In this document: positions 6,806 through 15,338 of the stretch, piece by piece
Layout of the letters: the number at the start of each line of letters is the position of its first letter
How positions within the stretch are numbered: the first letter of the stretch is position 1
Origin: Flavobacterium sp.
GTDB taxonomy: Bacteria > Bacteroidota > Bacteroidia > Flavobacteriales > Flavobacteriaceae
DNA length: 64,000 bases
Assembly: GCF_027490375.1 (NCBI RefSeq)
Contig: NZ_JAIXYH010000018.1
Span: 47,824-111,823, forward strand
Reading direction: 5' to 3'
The notes under the pieces: generated by a model
Told to the model about the DNA's origin: nothing
The model's input: the letters and a program-made list of their open reading frames with translations, nothing else
The model's database searches: none
Position numbers and translations under genes: made by a program

Positions 6806-7831
6806 ATGAAATTTCTTCGGTTTCTTCTCTTTCCTTTTGCTGTCATTTACGGTTGGATTACCGCTGTACGCAATTTGCTGTTCGATTTTCAGCTGCTGCG
6901 TGGAAAAACGTTTGATGTACCGGTTATCAGCGTTGGAAATTTGTCGGTCGGCGGAACAGGTAAAACACCACATGTCGAATATCTAATTCGCTTGTTGAGT
7001 GCATCTCATCGCGTAGCTGTTCTCAGCCGCGGTTACAAACGGAAATCGCAAGGTTTTGTGCTCGCTTCGGCCAATTCTACGGTAGCCGACCTAGGTGATG
7101 AACCTTTCCAATACCATCGGAAATTCCCGCAAATTCAAGTGGCCGTTGATGCGAATCGGCGTCGGGGAATCGAACTGTTGAGTCGGAGTTCCTTCCAACC
7201 CGAGATCATTTTGCTTGACGATGCTTTTCAACATCGTTATGTTAAGCCGGATGTTCAGATTTTACTGAGCACTTTTGAGCAACCTTTTTTTTCCGATTTT
7301 TTACTGCCTACCGGAAACTTGCGCGAATACCGCAGCGGCGCCAAGCGAGCAGATTTGATCGTAATTACCAAATGTCCGCCAGATTTAAATGCCCAGGTTT
7401 TAGCTTCGTATGTGTCTGAAATAAAGCGCTATTCGAAAGCCGAAGTTTTTTTCAGTACTGTTGGCTATGCCGAGCAAACGGAAGGCGATTATCAGCTTAA
7501 AACATCGGAACTTCCGCAACTTAAAAAAGCGATTTTTACAGGGATTGCACAGCCAAAACCTTTCGTAGCTCAGATTTTAAACCCAACCGATGCTGTGTTT
7601 GAATTTGCTGATCACCATGATTTGACGGAGTCGGAACGCGCGATGATTCAAAAATGTGCCGATTTGGTTGTAACGACAGAGAAAGATTATGTTCGGGTAA
7701 AATCGGTTTGGGAAAAGCCGGGTTTGTGTTATTTACCTATTCAAGTGCAGTTCGTAGACGAGGCAAGTTTTTTAGCTGCGTTCGAGCGTAAGTTCGCTAA
7801 ATGTGCCGCTATTCTGCGGAAACGTTCATAA
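6806..7831 (+). CDS. lpxK: Tetraacyldisaccharide 4'-kinase
   Basis: LpxK phosphorylates the 4' position of the lipid A disaccharide in Kdo2-lipid A synthesis at the inner membrane. I chose the ATG at 6806 (MKFLRFLLFPFAVIYGW), which gives the usual hydrophobic N-terminal membrane anchor and 341 residues; the frame stays open for 15 codons upstream without family support. The Walker A-like motif is VGNLSVGGTGKTP near residue 43, followed by LSRGYKR and the LDDAFQHR metal/substrate motif. The gene is convergent with the histidine kinase gene and their ends overlap by 23 bp. lpxK shows a Gram-negative, LPS-making organism. Confidence 0.93.
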   Translation: MKFLRFLLFPFAVIYGWITAVRNLLFDFQLLRGKTFDVPVISVGNLSVGGTGKTPHVEYLIRLLSASHRVAVLSRGYKRKSQGFVLASANSTVADLGDEPFQYHRKFPQIQVAVDANRRRGIELLSRSSFQPEIILLDDAFQHRYVKPDVQILLSTFEQPFFSDFLLPTGNLREYRSGAKRADLIVITKCPPDLNAQVLASYVSEIKRYSKAEVFFSTVGYAEQTEGDYQLKTSELPQLKKAIFTGIAQPKPFVAQILNPTDAVFEFADHHDLTESERAMIQKCADLVVTTEKDYVRVKSVWEKPGLCYLPIQVQFVDEASFLAAFERKFAKCAAILRKRS

Positions 7832-9314
7832 ACTGGGCGATCGTTTTGTAAAACGTACTCGGTTCAAATGGTTTTGTAATTACTTCCGACATTCCATATC
7901 CCATGAGCATATCGCGATTTTCCAATAAAGAAATTGCCGTTAAAGCAATGATTGGCGTGGTGGAATCGAAATGTCTGATTTGCTCGGTAGCGGCGGTTCC
8001 ATTCATTCCAGGTAAGTGAACATCCATCAAAACCAAATCAAATTTGCGCTCTTTTAGTATAGAAACTGCATCTTCGCCGGTTTCGACAATTTCGCATAAA
8101 ATAGATTTCTTTTCCAGCATGCGCTTGGTGATCATTTGGTTGATTTTATTGTCTTCAACTAAAAGAACTTTCTTTTCCATAAGCACACTTTCGTCTACAA
8201 CTTTTTCGGGTGCTTGCACATTCGATACTTCTTCATAGGTAAAATAGCAGGTAAAACTAAAAGTGCTGCCTTTTCCCATTTCACTTTCTACCTTAATTTT
8301 CGAACCCATAACGCTTAAAATGCGTTTTACAATGGCCAAGCCCAAACCGGTTCCGCCGTACTTGCGATTGATTTCGTTACTGCCTTGTGTAAAGCTATCA
8401 AATACGGTGTCGATTTTATCTTTTGGAATTCCAATTCCCGTATCGCTGATGATAAATTCTATCGATACCCGATCTTTATCAAACGCACCAACACGCGCAA
8501 GTAGTTTGACACTTCCGTTAGAAGTAAACTTCAAAGAGTTATTCAGTAAATTCAATAACACCTGTGATAGCTTGGTGCGGTCACCAAATGTTCGAGTGGG
8601 AATACTATCGTCTATTTCTAAGATTAATTCGTTTCGGTGCTCTTTCGCTAATTCCTGAATAGAGCTAACCAAGTCTTGCAAAAGAACACGGATGTCGAAA
8701 TAACTTTCATCCAGCTCTAAGGTATTCGATTCAATTCGTGTAATTTCGAGGATTTCATTTATGTAATTCAGCAGGTGATTCGCGCTGAATTTCAACGAAT
8801 TCAAATACTCTAGTTGATGTGCTTCCGGTTTTTCAGATAATAGCAAGTGCGTTAATCCGGTGATGGCGTGCAAAGGCGTTCGCAGCTCATGACTAACTGT
8901 CGATAAAAACTCAGATCGAACTGCCGAGGCTTTTTCTGCGCGCTCTTTAGCGATTTGCAGCTCTTGGTTTTTCTCTTTCAGTGCTTTATTGCTTTGTTTT
9001 CGAATGCGGTTATTTCGGTACAGCGACATACATAGCAGAGACAAAATCGCAACCGATGAAAAGCTCAAGATGTTTATTAGCTTCGAAAATCGCTCTCCTG
9101 CATGATCTAAAGAAATGTCGGCCTTGATATTGGCACTAATACTCTTTTCCTTAGGTGGTTCGCTTAAAGTTGTTAGTGCAACAGGTTTTAAAGAAAAGCT
9201 TGGCTGGACTGCAAACACGTAGCTGTTGCACTGCAACAGTACAATTAGGAGAACTAAAGATTTATGTCTGAGAAAACCTTGCAAAATTTTTAAGTCACTG
9301 TTCAAAAGTAGCAT
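7809..9314 (-). CDS. Membrane hybrid sensor histidine kinase with receiver domain
   Basis: 501 residues. A hydrophobic segment at about 19-35 and another at 80-99 bracket a short (~45 residue) periplasmic loop with no recognisable sensor fold. A coiled coil follows, then the HisKA dimerisation domain with phospho-accepting His142 (STVSHELRTPLHAITG), the HATPase domain (N-box LLNLLNNSLKF, DTGIGIP, GGTGLGLAI), and a C-terminal receiver with Asp431 in LVLMDVHLPGMNG. No DNA-binding domain or cognate regulator lies nearby, so the output is unknown. It overlaps the gap stop codon by one base (TAATG), which points to translational coupling in a lipA-gap-kinase operon. That pairing with central metabolism is unusual. 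Confidence 0.92.
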   Translation of the reverse strand: MLLLNSDLKILQGFLRHKSLVLLIVLLQCNSYVFAVQPSFSLKPVALTTLSEPPKEKSISANIKADISLDHAGERFSKLINILSFSSVAILSLLCMSLYRNNRIRKQSNKALKEKNQELQIAKERAEKASAVRSEFLSTVSHELRTPLHAITGLTHLLLSEKPEAHQLEYLNSLKFSANHLLNYINEILEITRIESNTLELDESYFDIRVLLQDLVSSIQELAKEHRNELILEIDDSIPTRTFGDRTKLSQVLLNLLNNSLKFTSNGSVKLLARVGAFDKDRVSIEFIISDTGIGIPKDKIDTVFDSFTQGSNEINRKYGGTGLGLAIVKRILSVMGSKIKVESEMGKGSTFSFTCYFTYEEVSNVQAPEKVVDESVLMEKKVLLVEDNKINQMITKRMLEKKSILCEIVETGEDAVSILKERKFDLVLMDVHLPGMNGTAATEQIRHFDSTTPIIALTAISLLENRDMLMGYGMSEVITKPFEPSTFYKTIAQFMNVSAE

Positions 9315-10315
9315 TATTTTTTGGCTATATGCCGCAAAAGGTCAATTATTCTCGACGAATAACCTGTTTCGTTATCGTACCAACCTACAATTTTGACCAT
9401 TCGATCGATGACCGAGGTTAGTTGCGCATCAAACAAACACGAATTTCGGTTTCCCAAAATATCTACTGAAACAATTGGATCTTCGGTGTAAGCAAGGATT
9501 CCCTTATACCTGTTTTCGGCAGCGAATCGGAACGCCGCATTAATTTCTGAAACACTGGTTTCCCGACTCACATAGCAAGTAATATCGGTTAACGAACCGT
9601 CGGGAACCGGAACGCGAATACCGCCTCCGCCCATTTTATTGGATAAATTTGGAAAAATACGCGTAAGCGCTTTTGCTGCTCCCGTTGTAGTGGGCACAAT
9701 CGACTGTGATGCCGCTCGTGCTCTCCGCAAATCTTTATGTGGCTGATCGTGCAAGCTCTGGTCAGTAGTATAGGAGTGAACCGTTGTAATGTAAGCCTGT
9801 TCAATACCGCACAATTCGTCGATAATTTTCAACATAGGTGCCGCATTATTTGTCGTACAACTCGCGTTAGAAATCAGTTTTTCACTGCCGTCTAAAACCG
9901 CTTCGTTTACGCCTAAAACCACCATTTTTATAGCTTCCGTTTCCGATGGAGCAGCTAAAATTACCTTCTGCACACCTGTTTTCAAATGCTGCGAAAGCTC
10001 GTCGACTGTTTTAAACTTTCCAGAACTTTCAATAACGTAATCCACCGAGTGCCGATCCCAGCTAATGTCGGCCGGATTGCCGTGTTGCGAATAATTAATC
10101 TGATGCTGATTCAGCGTAAAACCCTCCGCCGTTGCTTCTATTTCATCTGATAAAATACCGTGAATGCTATCGTATTTCAACAAATGAAGCATGGTACTTT
10201 TGTCGGCAACATCGTTTATAGCTACCACTTCAATGTCGGTTTCTCGCGCCAATAAACGCAATAAAGTGCGTCCAATGCGGCCAAAACCGTTAATGCCAAC
10301 TCTAATTTTTGCCAC
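9314..10315 (-). CDS. gap: Type I glyceraldehyde-3-phosphate dehydrogenase
   Basis: 333 residues, full length. NAD-binding Rossmann start INGFGRIGR (residues 8-16), catalytic Cys153 in SNASCTTN, and the C-terminal WYDNETGYSSR motif. It oxidises glyceraldehyde-3-phosphate with phosphate and NAD(P) in glycolysis, or the reverse in gluconeogenesis. The residue after the second strand, INDVAD, has Asp where NAD-specific enzymes have it, suggesting NAD preference (inference). The start codon abuts the lipA stop, and the stop overlaps the kinase start, so it sits in the middle of a tight operon. Confidence 0.95.
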   Translation of the reverse strand: MAKIRVGINGFGRIGRTLLRLLARETDIEVVAINDVADKSTMLHLLKYDSIHGILSDEIEATAEGFTLNQHQINYSQHGNPADISWDRHSVDYVIESSGKFKTVDELSQHLKTGVQKVILAAPSETEAIKMVVLGVNEAVLDGSEKLISNASCTTNNAAPMLKIIDELCGIEQAYITTVHSYTTDQSLHDQPHKDLRRARAASQSIVPTTTGAAKALTRIFPNLSNKMGGGGIRVPVPDGSLTDITCYVSRETSVSEINAAFRFAAENRYKGILAYTEDPIVSVDILGNRNSCLFDAQLTSVIDRMVKIVGWYDNETGYSSRIIDLLRHIAKK

Positions 10316-11188
10316 TTATAAAATGTGCTTTTGTGCTTTATACGACGAGCGAACCAAGGCACCGCTTTCAACGTGTCTAAATCCTAAGCTGTAGCCGTAT
10401 TCTTCGTATTTCTTAAACTGCTCAGGTGTGATAAATTCTTTCACAGGCAGGTGTTTTTTACTCGGCTGCAAGTATTGGCCAATCGTTACTACGTCAACAT
10501 CGTTGGCACGTAAATCGCGCATGGTTTCCATAACTTCGGCCTCAGTTTCTCCCAAACCAAGCATAATTCCGCTTTTTGTTCGGTTAATTCCGTTGGCTTT
10601 CAAGTATTTTAAAACGGCTAACGAACGATCGTATTTCGCCTGAATACGTACTTCACGTGTAAGTCGGCGTACCGTTTCCATATTGTGCGATACCACTTCT
10701 GGATTGGCTGCAACAATGCGGTCAAGCTGTCGCTCGTTTCCTTGAAAATCGGGGATAAGCGTTTCTAAAGTGGTACCCGGACTCATACGTCGGATGGCAG
10801 CCACCGTTTCTTCCCAAATGATCGATCCGCCGTCTTTCAAGTCGTCGCGGTCCACGCTAGTTATAACTGCGTGTTTGATATTCATAATTTTAATGGAACG
10901 CGCAACTTTTTCAGGTTCTTCCCAATCAACGGTCTCGGGTCTGCCTGTTTTTACGCCACAAAAACCACACGAACGCGTACAAATATTGCCGAGAATCATA
11001 AACGTTGCCGTTCCTTCTCCCCAACATTCGCCCATATTCGGGCAACTTCCCGAGGTGCAAATAGTGTTTAATTTATATTGATCTACCAAACCGCGTAATT
11101 CGGTGTATTTTTTTCCGATCGGCAGTTTCACCTTTAGCCATTTTGGCTTGGCTTGTGTAGTGTTTTGTTGTTCTAAAACCGTCTCCAT
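10316..11188 (-). CDS. lipA: Lipoyl synthase
   Basis: 290 residues. A radical SAM enzyme that inserts two sulfurs into octanoyl groups on lipoyl domains. The auxiliary cluster cysteines are at 44, 49 and 55 ([12 protein letters not shown]) and the SAM cluster cysteines at 70, 74 and 77 (CTRSCGFC). The conserved final serine motif [12 protein letters not shown] is present near the end. It is the first gene of the lipA-gap-kinase run. lipB is not in the window. Confidence 0.95.
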   Translation of the reverse strand: METVLEQQNTTQAKPKWLKVKLPIGKKYTELRGLVDQYKLNTICTSGSCPNMGECWGEGTATFMILGNICTRSCGFCGVKTGRPETVDWEEPEKVARSIKIMNIKHAVITSVDRDDLKDGGSIIWEETVAAIRRMSPGTTLETLIPDFQGNERQLDRIVAANPEVVSHNMETVRRLTREVRIQAKYDRSLAVLKYLKANGINRTKSGIMLGLGETEAEVMETMRDLRANDVDVVTIGQYLQPSKKHLPVKEFITPEQFKKYEEYGYSLGFRHVESGALVRSSYKAQKHIL

Positions 11189-11235
11189 AGTTTCAAATTA
11201 CGAGGTAAAGATACGTTTAAAATCTTGTTTTTTGT

Positions 11236-11404
11236 GGGCGGCAATTCCCGCTTTTCACTTCATCCCGATTGCTATCGGGACGCAAAGCAATATGCGCGTT
11301 CACTCGGCGCACAACGGGCTTCCTGCGGTCGCCGTTTTGCTTCGGTTCACGCAGCAAATTGCTTTTTGCGCGCTTTCCGTTGCAATCGGGGCCGCAAAAG
11401 CGTT
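11236..11404 (-). repeat. Structured intergenic repeat (bulged long hairpin), copy 2
   Basis: Read on the minus strand it opens with GTAACG, has GAAAGCGCGCAAAAAGC, and pairs GCAAAAAGCAATTTGC with GCATATTGCTTTGC, keeping the AA bulge and the single bulged A before GCGT/ACGC seen in copy 1. The apical loop is GCGACCGCAGGAAGC. The 3' part carries an additional palindrome CCCGATAGCAATCGGG where copies 1 and 3 have TACT. The opening GTAACG contains the TAA stop of terC, so the element abuts or overlaps the gene end. Confidence 0.8.
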
Positions 11405-12164
11405 ACAACACAGTCTTATCCGATTCTTCTGCTTCTTTCTTGTCGTAGTGTTCCCGAATCTCAACGGGCTTAGCACCTCCGTGCATACGCATTTGCAACA
11501 CGTCAACCAAAAGCGAAAACGCCATAGCAAAATAGATGTATCCCTTCGGAATTTCCACACCGCAACCTTCCGCTACAAGCGAAAATCCGATCAACAAAAG
11601 AAAGGCCAACGCCAGCATTTTAAACGCCGGATGCTTGTTTACGAAATTACTGATAGGTTCGGCAGCAAACATCATTATGGCAACTGTTACAATAACCGCA
11701 ACATACATAACCCACACTTCGCGAACCATTCCTATAGCTGTTATAATCGAATCAATCGAGAAAACCATATCCATAATTAAAATCTGAACCAGTACTTTTC
11801 CAAAGGTTACCGCCGCTGTTTTTACGGTTTGATCGCCGCTAACACCTTCCATTTTATGGTGAATTTCAGTTGCGCTCTTGTACAACAAAAACAAACCTCC
11901 GGCCACTAAAATCAAGTCTTTACCAGAAAATCCTTTTTCAAAAACATGAAACAAAGGTTCTTCGAGTTTGAGTATAATGCCAATAATTAGCAGTAAACCA
12001 ATTCGCAAAATTCCGGCAAGAATTAATCCCAATCGGCGCGCTTTTTTCTGTTCGCTAGCAGGCAATCTGTTGGCTAAAATACTGATAAAGATTACGTTGT
12101 CTATTCCTAGAACAACCTCTAAGGCAATTAAGCTGAGTAACGAAATAAGTAACTCGTATTCCAT
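11403..12164 (-). CDS. TerC family integral membrane protein
   Basis: 253 residues with seven to eight transmembrane segments. The N-terminal motif LEVVLGIDNVIFISIL and the second half motif DMVFSIDSIITAIGMV are the paired acidic signatures of TerC/Alx/YkoY proteins, which export manganese or act in metal homeostasis and tellurite resistance. A charged cytoplasmic tail (residues about 225-253) follows the last helix. It is a single minus-strand gene; no terminator is visible except the structured repeat that begins at its stop codon. The metal specificity cannot be read from the sequence. Confidence 0.88.
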   Translation of the reverse strand: MEYELLISLLSLIALEVVLGIDNVIFISILANRLPASEQKKARRLGLILAGILRIGLLLIIGIILKLEEPLFHVFEKGFSGKDLILVAGGLFLLYKSATEIHHKMEGVSGDQTVKTAAVTFGKVLVQILIMDMVFSIDSIITAIGMVREVWVMYVAVIVTVAIMMFAAEPISNFVNKHPAFKMLALAFLLLIGFSLVAEGCGVEIPKGYIYFAMAFSLLVDVLQMRMHGGAKPVEIREHYDKKEAEESDKTVL

Positions 12165-12293
12165 AAGTTTTGTTAGTTTGTGCGCAAATTTAGTTGCTGT
12201 TTAAGCTTTGTTGTATCTTGTTTAGGGTACTTTAACAAATTTTATTCTGTTACCTTTGGCCGCTTAAAATACCAGAAGATTTAATTCGAAACC

Positions 12294-12503
12294 ATGGAAG
12301 TAAAAGATACCAACGGAACCTTGTTACAAGACGGCGACACAGTTACCGTTATTAAAGATTTAAAAGTGAAAGGTAGTTCGGCAGTCATAAAGCGCGGAAC
12401 AGTTGTTAAGAACATTCGCTTAACCGACGACGCCGCAGAAATCGACTGTCGAGTGAATAAAGTTGCCCTAGTTTTACGTACCGAGTTTGTGAAGAAAGCA
12501 TAA
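12294..12503 (+). CDS. PhnA/YjdM C-terminal-domain protein
   Basis: 69 residues: [20 protein letters not shown], then [21 protein letters not shown] and [19 protein letters not shown]. This is the SH3-like C-terminal domain of PhnA (YjdM); the N-terminal zinc ribbon of the E. coli protein is absent, which is usual for short Bacteroidota members. Despite the name, PhnA-type proteins are not phosphonoacetate hydrolases and the role is unclear. It is a single gene ending in a strong terminator. Confidence 0.85.
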   Translation: MEVKDTNGTLLQDGDTVTVIKDLKVKGSSAVIKRGTVVKNIRLTDDAAEIDCRVNKVALVLRTEFVKKA

Positions 12504-12550
12504 CACGAATTGTTGACGGCTAAAATGCCGGGACTACCTAAGTTGTTTTT

Positions 12551-12590
12551 AAAAAAAGCTAGCCTTGAAATTAATCTAGGCTAGCTTTTT
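12551..12590. terminator. Bidirectional rho-independent terminator
   Basis: AAAAAGCTAGCCT (12553-12565) and AGGCTAGCTTTTT (12578-12590) form a perfect 13-bp stem with a 12-nt loop, with A/T runs on both sides. It lies between the convergent genes at 12294 (plus) and 12726 (minus) and can serve both. Confidence 0.9.
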
Positions 12591-12725
12591 CAGAATTTTT
12601 TATATATTTTTTTAGTAGGTTTGTTAAACTATTTAAGGCTACTTTTCCTCATATAAGGTCGTAGTTTTTTGTAGTTTAACTCGTTGTCTTTTTTATAGAT
12701 TTACACGCTCTTTCGGTTTTTTCAA

Positions 12726-13193
12726 TTAATTTCCGATCTTTTCCAACTGTCCAACTTTTGGCCAATTTGGATCTATTTCTAGAGCAACAGCAACATAAAC
12801 GTCGCCTTTCTTATAATTAAATGCAGTTCCTTTTTTCATTTCTGCAGTAATTTCTTTCGGACTTAAATTGTACATCGCTCCAGTAATTGGATCGATAACT
12901 AGGCCAATAACGCCACCAATTAAAATATTTCCAAAGTACCAACCATTTAGTTTCTTGGTGAGCTTTGTTTCGTATGTTTGATAGCCCTCTAATTTTATTG
13001 ATACTTTGTGTTCTTTTTTACGAGAAAGTTTTACATCAAGAGGCGTTTTTCCTATAATTTCGTTATTAACGTAAACAGTCGCAGCACTCGGATTACTGAC
13101 AAACTTGACATTCTGCTTTGATCCAGATACTATGGTCGCACAACTTGATAACAAAGCAACGACAAGTGAACACGCAATTAGTTTTTTCATCAT
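12726..13193 (-). CDS. PEGA-domain lipoprotein
   Basis: 155 residues. Lipoprotein signal peptide with lipobox LLSSC (lipidated Cys18). A PEGA-like domain follows (about residues 28-75): VKFVSNPSAATVYVNNEIIG and KTPLDVKLSRKKEHKVSIKL, a fold related to surface-layer and anchoring domains. A glycine-rich hydrophobic stretch GNILIGGVIGLVIDPITGAMY (about 88-108) resembles the glycine-zipper end of similar phage- and stress-linked lipoproteins. Location is probably the outer membrane, periplasmic side. It is a single gene with the shared terminator downstream. Function is unknown. Confidence 0.8.
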   Translation of the reverse strand: MMKKLIACSLVVALLSSCATIVSGSKQNVKFVSNPSAATVYVNNEIIGKTPLDVKLSRKKEHKVSIKLEGYQTYETKLTKKLNGWYFGNILIGGVIGLVIDPITGAMYNLSPKEITAEMKKGTAFNYKKGDVYVAVALEIDPNWPKVGQLEKIGN

Positions 13194-13557
13194 GGTTTAT
13201 TTTAGATTTATTATTTTTTCAACGCAGCAACTACGGTTTAATTTCAAGGCTATTTAGTTTTAAAGTATCGATTTCTAAATTACATTTCTTTAAACTCCCA
13301 AAGCAAAATGGCTAGAACACCCTAAGTGCCGTTAGTTCTATTTTTTTCTATTTCTGCCAAAAATAGAAATAATAGGTAACTGCGCAACATTAAATTTTAA
13401 TAAATATTTACAAAGAAGCTTGTTTTTTTAAGTCCATGGCAATTGTAGCTAACACCCGTCGTACTTGATATTGGTGTACTAGCAGTCGAGCAAAAACTAC
13501 TGATTGGTTTAAATTCATAATAACTGATTTTTAGATAAATATGAATTTTAATCTCGA
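13194..13557. other. Non-coding gap with an AT-rich hairpin
   Basis: No credible gene. At 13338-13375 CTATTTTTTTCTATTT pairs with AAATAGAAATAATAG (one mismatch) around a 6-7 nt loop; it lies ~180 bp after the sigma-factor stop and could be a weak terminator for that minus-strand operon. The remaining sequence shows no clear signal. Confidence 0.45.
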
Positions 13558-14112
13558 CTAATATTCGCCTTCGTTGGCAATGATTTCAGCCAGTAATTTC
13601 TTTGCGCGAAGCAATTTAATTTTCACGTTATTGAGCGGTTCATTGGTTTTGTTCGCAATTTCTTGATACGACAATTCCTGGAAGTACCGCATTTGGATTA
13701 CTTGCTGGTAATGCGGTTTGAGCTGCTTGATTTGTCGAAGCAAGTTCGATAAATTTTGTTCTGTAATGAGCACATCTTCCGCGGATGGTGTATCGTCGAT
13801 AACGCCATACGCCAATTCTTCATCGCCTAAATTGTGAATTTCATGCAGTGCTTTTCTCTTGCGAATCAGGTCAATGTGTACATTCTTGGCAATGGCAATC
13901 AGCCAGGTATTGAATTTAAACTCGGGGTTGTAGGTTTTTAGCTTATCGAACGCTTTAGCAAATGTTTCAATGGTAATATCTTCTGCATCTGTTTCGTTTT
14001 CAGTTCGTTTCAGCATAAAGCCGTAAACTTCATTCCAGTACTTGTCGAGCAAATGCGTAAAAGCCGTTTGATCGCCTGCAATAGCTAATTGTATGTACTG
14101 ATTTATTTCCAC
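13558..14112 (-). CDS. ECF-type RNA polymerase sigma factor
   Basis: About 184 residues from a GTG at 14112 (reads M-EINQYIQLAIAGDQ), which gives the usual short N-terminus; an ATG at 14151 would add 13 residues lying inside the glycosyltransferase gene. Region 2 is AFTHLLDKYWNEVYGFMLKR, with the -10 recognition helix DAEDITIETFAKAFDKL and FKFNTWLIAIAKNVHIDLIR. Region 4 is LKPHYQQVIQMRYFQELS, followed by YQEIANKTNEPLNNVKIKL. No anti-sigma gene follows it. It overlaps the glycosyltransferase stop by 10 bp, so the two are co-expressed. Confidence 0.9.
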   Translation of the reverse strand: MEINQYIQLAIAGDQTAFTHLLDKYWNEVYGFMLKRTENETDAEDITIETFAKAFDKLKTYNPEFKFNTWLIAIAKNVHIDLIRKRKALHEIHNLGDEELAYGVIDDTPSAEDVLITEQNLSNLLRQIKQLKPHYQQVIQMRYFQELSYQEIANKTNEPLNNVKIKLLRAKKLLAEIIANEGEY

Positions 14113-15209
14113 TGAACTGGTTTTGTAAACGTATTGGCAATGAAGATACACAATTGTGTGAAAACCAATGCTATTTCAAGAATTGGATAAAAATACATCG
14201 TATCTTTTTCCTGTAGTTTTCCAGCTGTGAAACCTAAACACAACCAGGTTGAGAGGTATCGTAAACCAATTAACGACACTACGATAATCCATTCAAATTG
14301 GGCAATAAGCAACACCGTTGCCAATACTGGAAAAGCTAGTTGTGTAGCATAGAAAATAGATAGCTGTATCCGATCGAATGCTTTGTAATAGTTTGCAGTG
14401 GTCGAATGCCTACGCTTTTGGCGAAACCAAGTTCCAAAAGTTGTCTTCGGTTCGCTGATGGTAAAGGCATGTGGCGCATCGGCATAGGTCGTATTTTTCT
14501 TGGTAGCTACTTGATTCACAAATAAATCGTCGTCGCCCGAACGCAATTTTAAGTGATCTCTAAATCCATCTACTTTGAAGAACTCCTCGCGCTTATATGC
14601 TAAATTTCGGCCAACTCCCATGTACGGTTTTCCGGCTAAAGTCCATCCAAAATATTGAACGGCAGCTAACAAGGTTTCGTATCGAATCAGTTTATTCAAA
14701 AATGAATTGGGTATTTTTCGGTATTTTCCATAGCCTAAAACAATCGTTTTTTGCATGGTAAACTGTCCGGCCATTTCCTTTAACCACTGATTTGACGCCG
14801 GAACGCAATCGGCATCAATAAAAAGTAAGTATTCTTTTGTGGCTGCTTTAATGCCTAATGTCAGTGCAAATTTTTTGTTGCCCCAAAAAGCTTCGTTATT
14901 AACTACTTTAACGATCTTAATCATGGGGTATTGCGCCTGAAACTGTTCAAAGACCTCTAAAGTTTCATCGCTAGAAGCATCGTCAATCAAAACAATTTCA
15001 AAGTCGTGGTACTCTTGCGCAGCTAAAAGTGGAATGAGGCGTTCAACGTTTTTCTCTTCATTCTTAGCGCAAACTAAAACCGAAACACCAATTTTTTTTG
15101 GCGTTCCGCTGCGAACGGGTTTAAAGCTAAATTTCGCAAAAACAGCCCAATAATAAAGGAGTTGCAGCACAACCACAACGGCAAAAACACAAAGTAAAAT
15201 GGCATACAT
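14103..15209 (-). CDS. Membrane glycosyltransferase, family 2
   Basis: 368 residues. One N-terminal transmembrane helix (AILLCVFAVVVVLQLLYYW), a GT-A catalytic domain with VCAKNEEKNV, DDASSDET and the metal motif FIDADC, then GDDDLFVNQ and the acceptor-site RQKRRHST, and three C-terminal helices. The layout is that of processive-type transferases of the poly-N-acetylglucosamine or glycolipid kind; the sugar is not readable. It lies upstream of and overlaps the sigma factor, and 129 bp downstream of murB on the same strand, so it could belong to the end of the recF-murB transcription unit or to its own. Confidence 0.88.
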   Translation of the reverse strand: MYAILLCVFAVVVVLQLLYYWAVFAKFSFKPVRSGTPKKIGVSVLVCAKNEEKNVERLIPLLAAQEYHDFEIVLIDDASSDETLEVFEQFQAQYPMIKIVKVVNNEAFWGNKKFALTLGIKAATKEYLLFIDADCVPASNQWLKEMAGQFTMQKTIVLGYGKYRKIPNSFLNKLIRYETLLAAVQYFGWTLAGKPYMGVGRNLAYKREEFFKVDGFRDHLKLRSGDDDLFVNQVATKKNTTYADAPHAFTISEPKTTFGTWFRQKRRHSTTANYYKAFDRIQLSIFYATQLAFPVLATVLLIAQFEWIIVVSLIGLRYLSTWLCLGFTAGKLQEKDTMYFYPILEIALVFTQLCIFIANTFTKPVQWK

Positions 15210-15338
15210 AGCTAGCTGTTCAGTTTTGTCGGCGGCAAAGGTACAAAGCTGCGTTCGATTAAAAAATTTTGTCGGATTTCAGTCGGCTACTTCTCAAAGA
15301 AATGTATACGAAAGCACGAAACTCTCACACATTTTACC

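Noticed and set aside
8263..8658. 131-codon plus-strand frame
   Set aside because: Antisense to the kinase ATPase domain.
11103..11780. 225-codon plus-strand frame
   Set aside because: Runs antisense through the lipA start, the structured repeat and terC; no family pattern; an artefact of codon bias.
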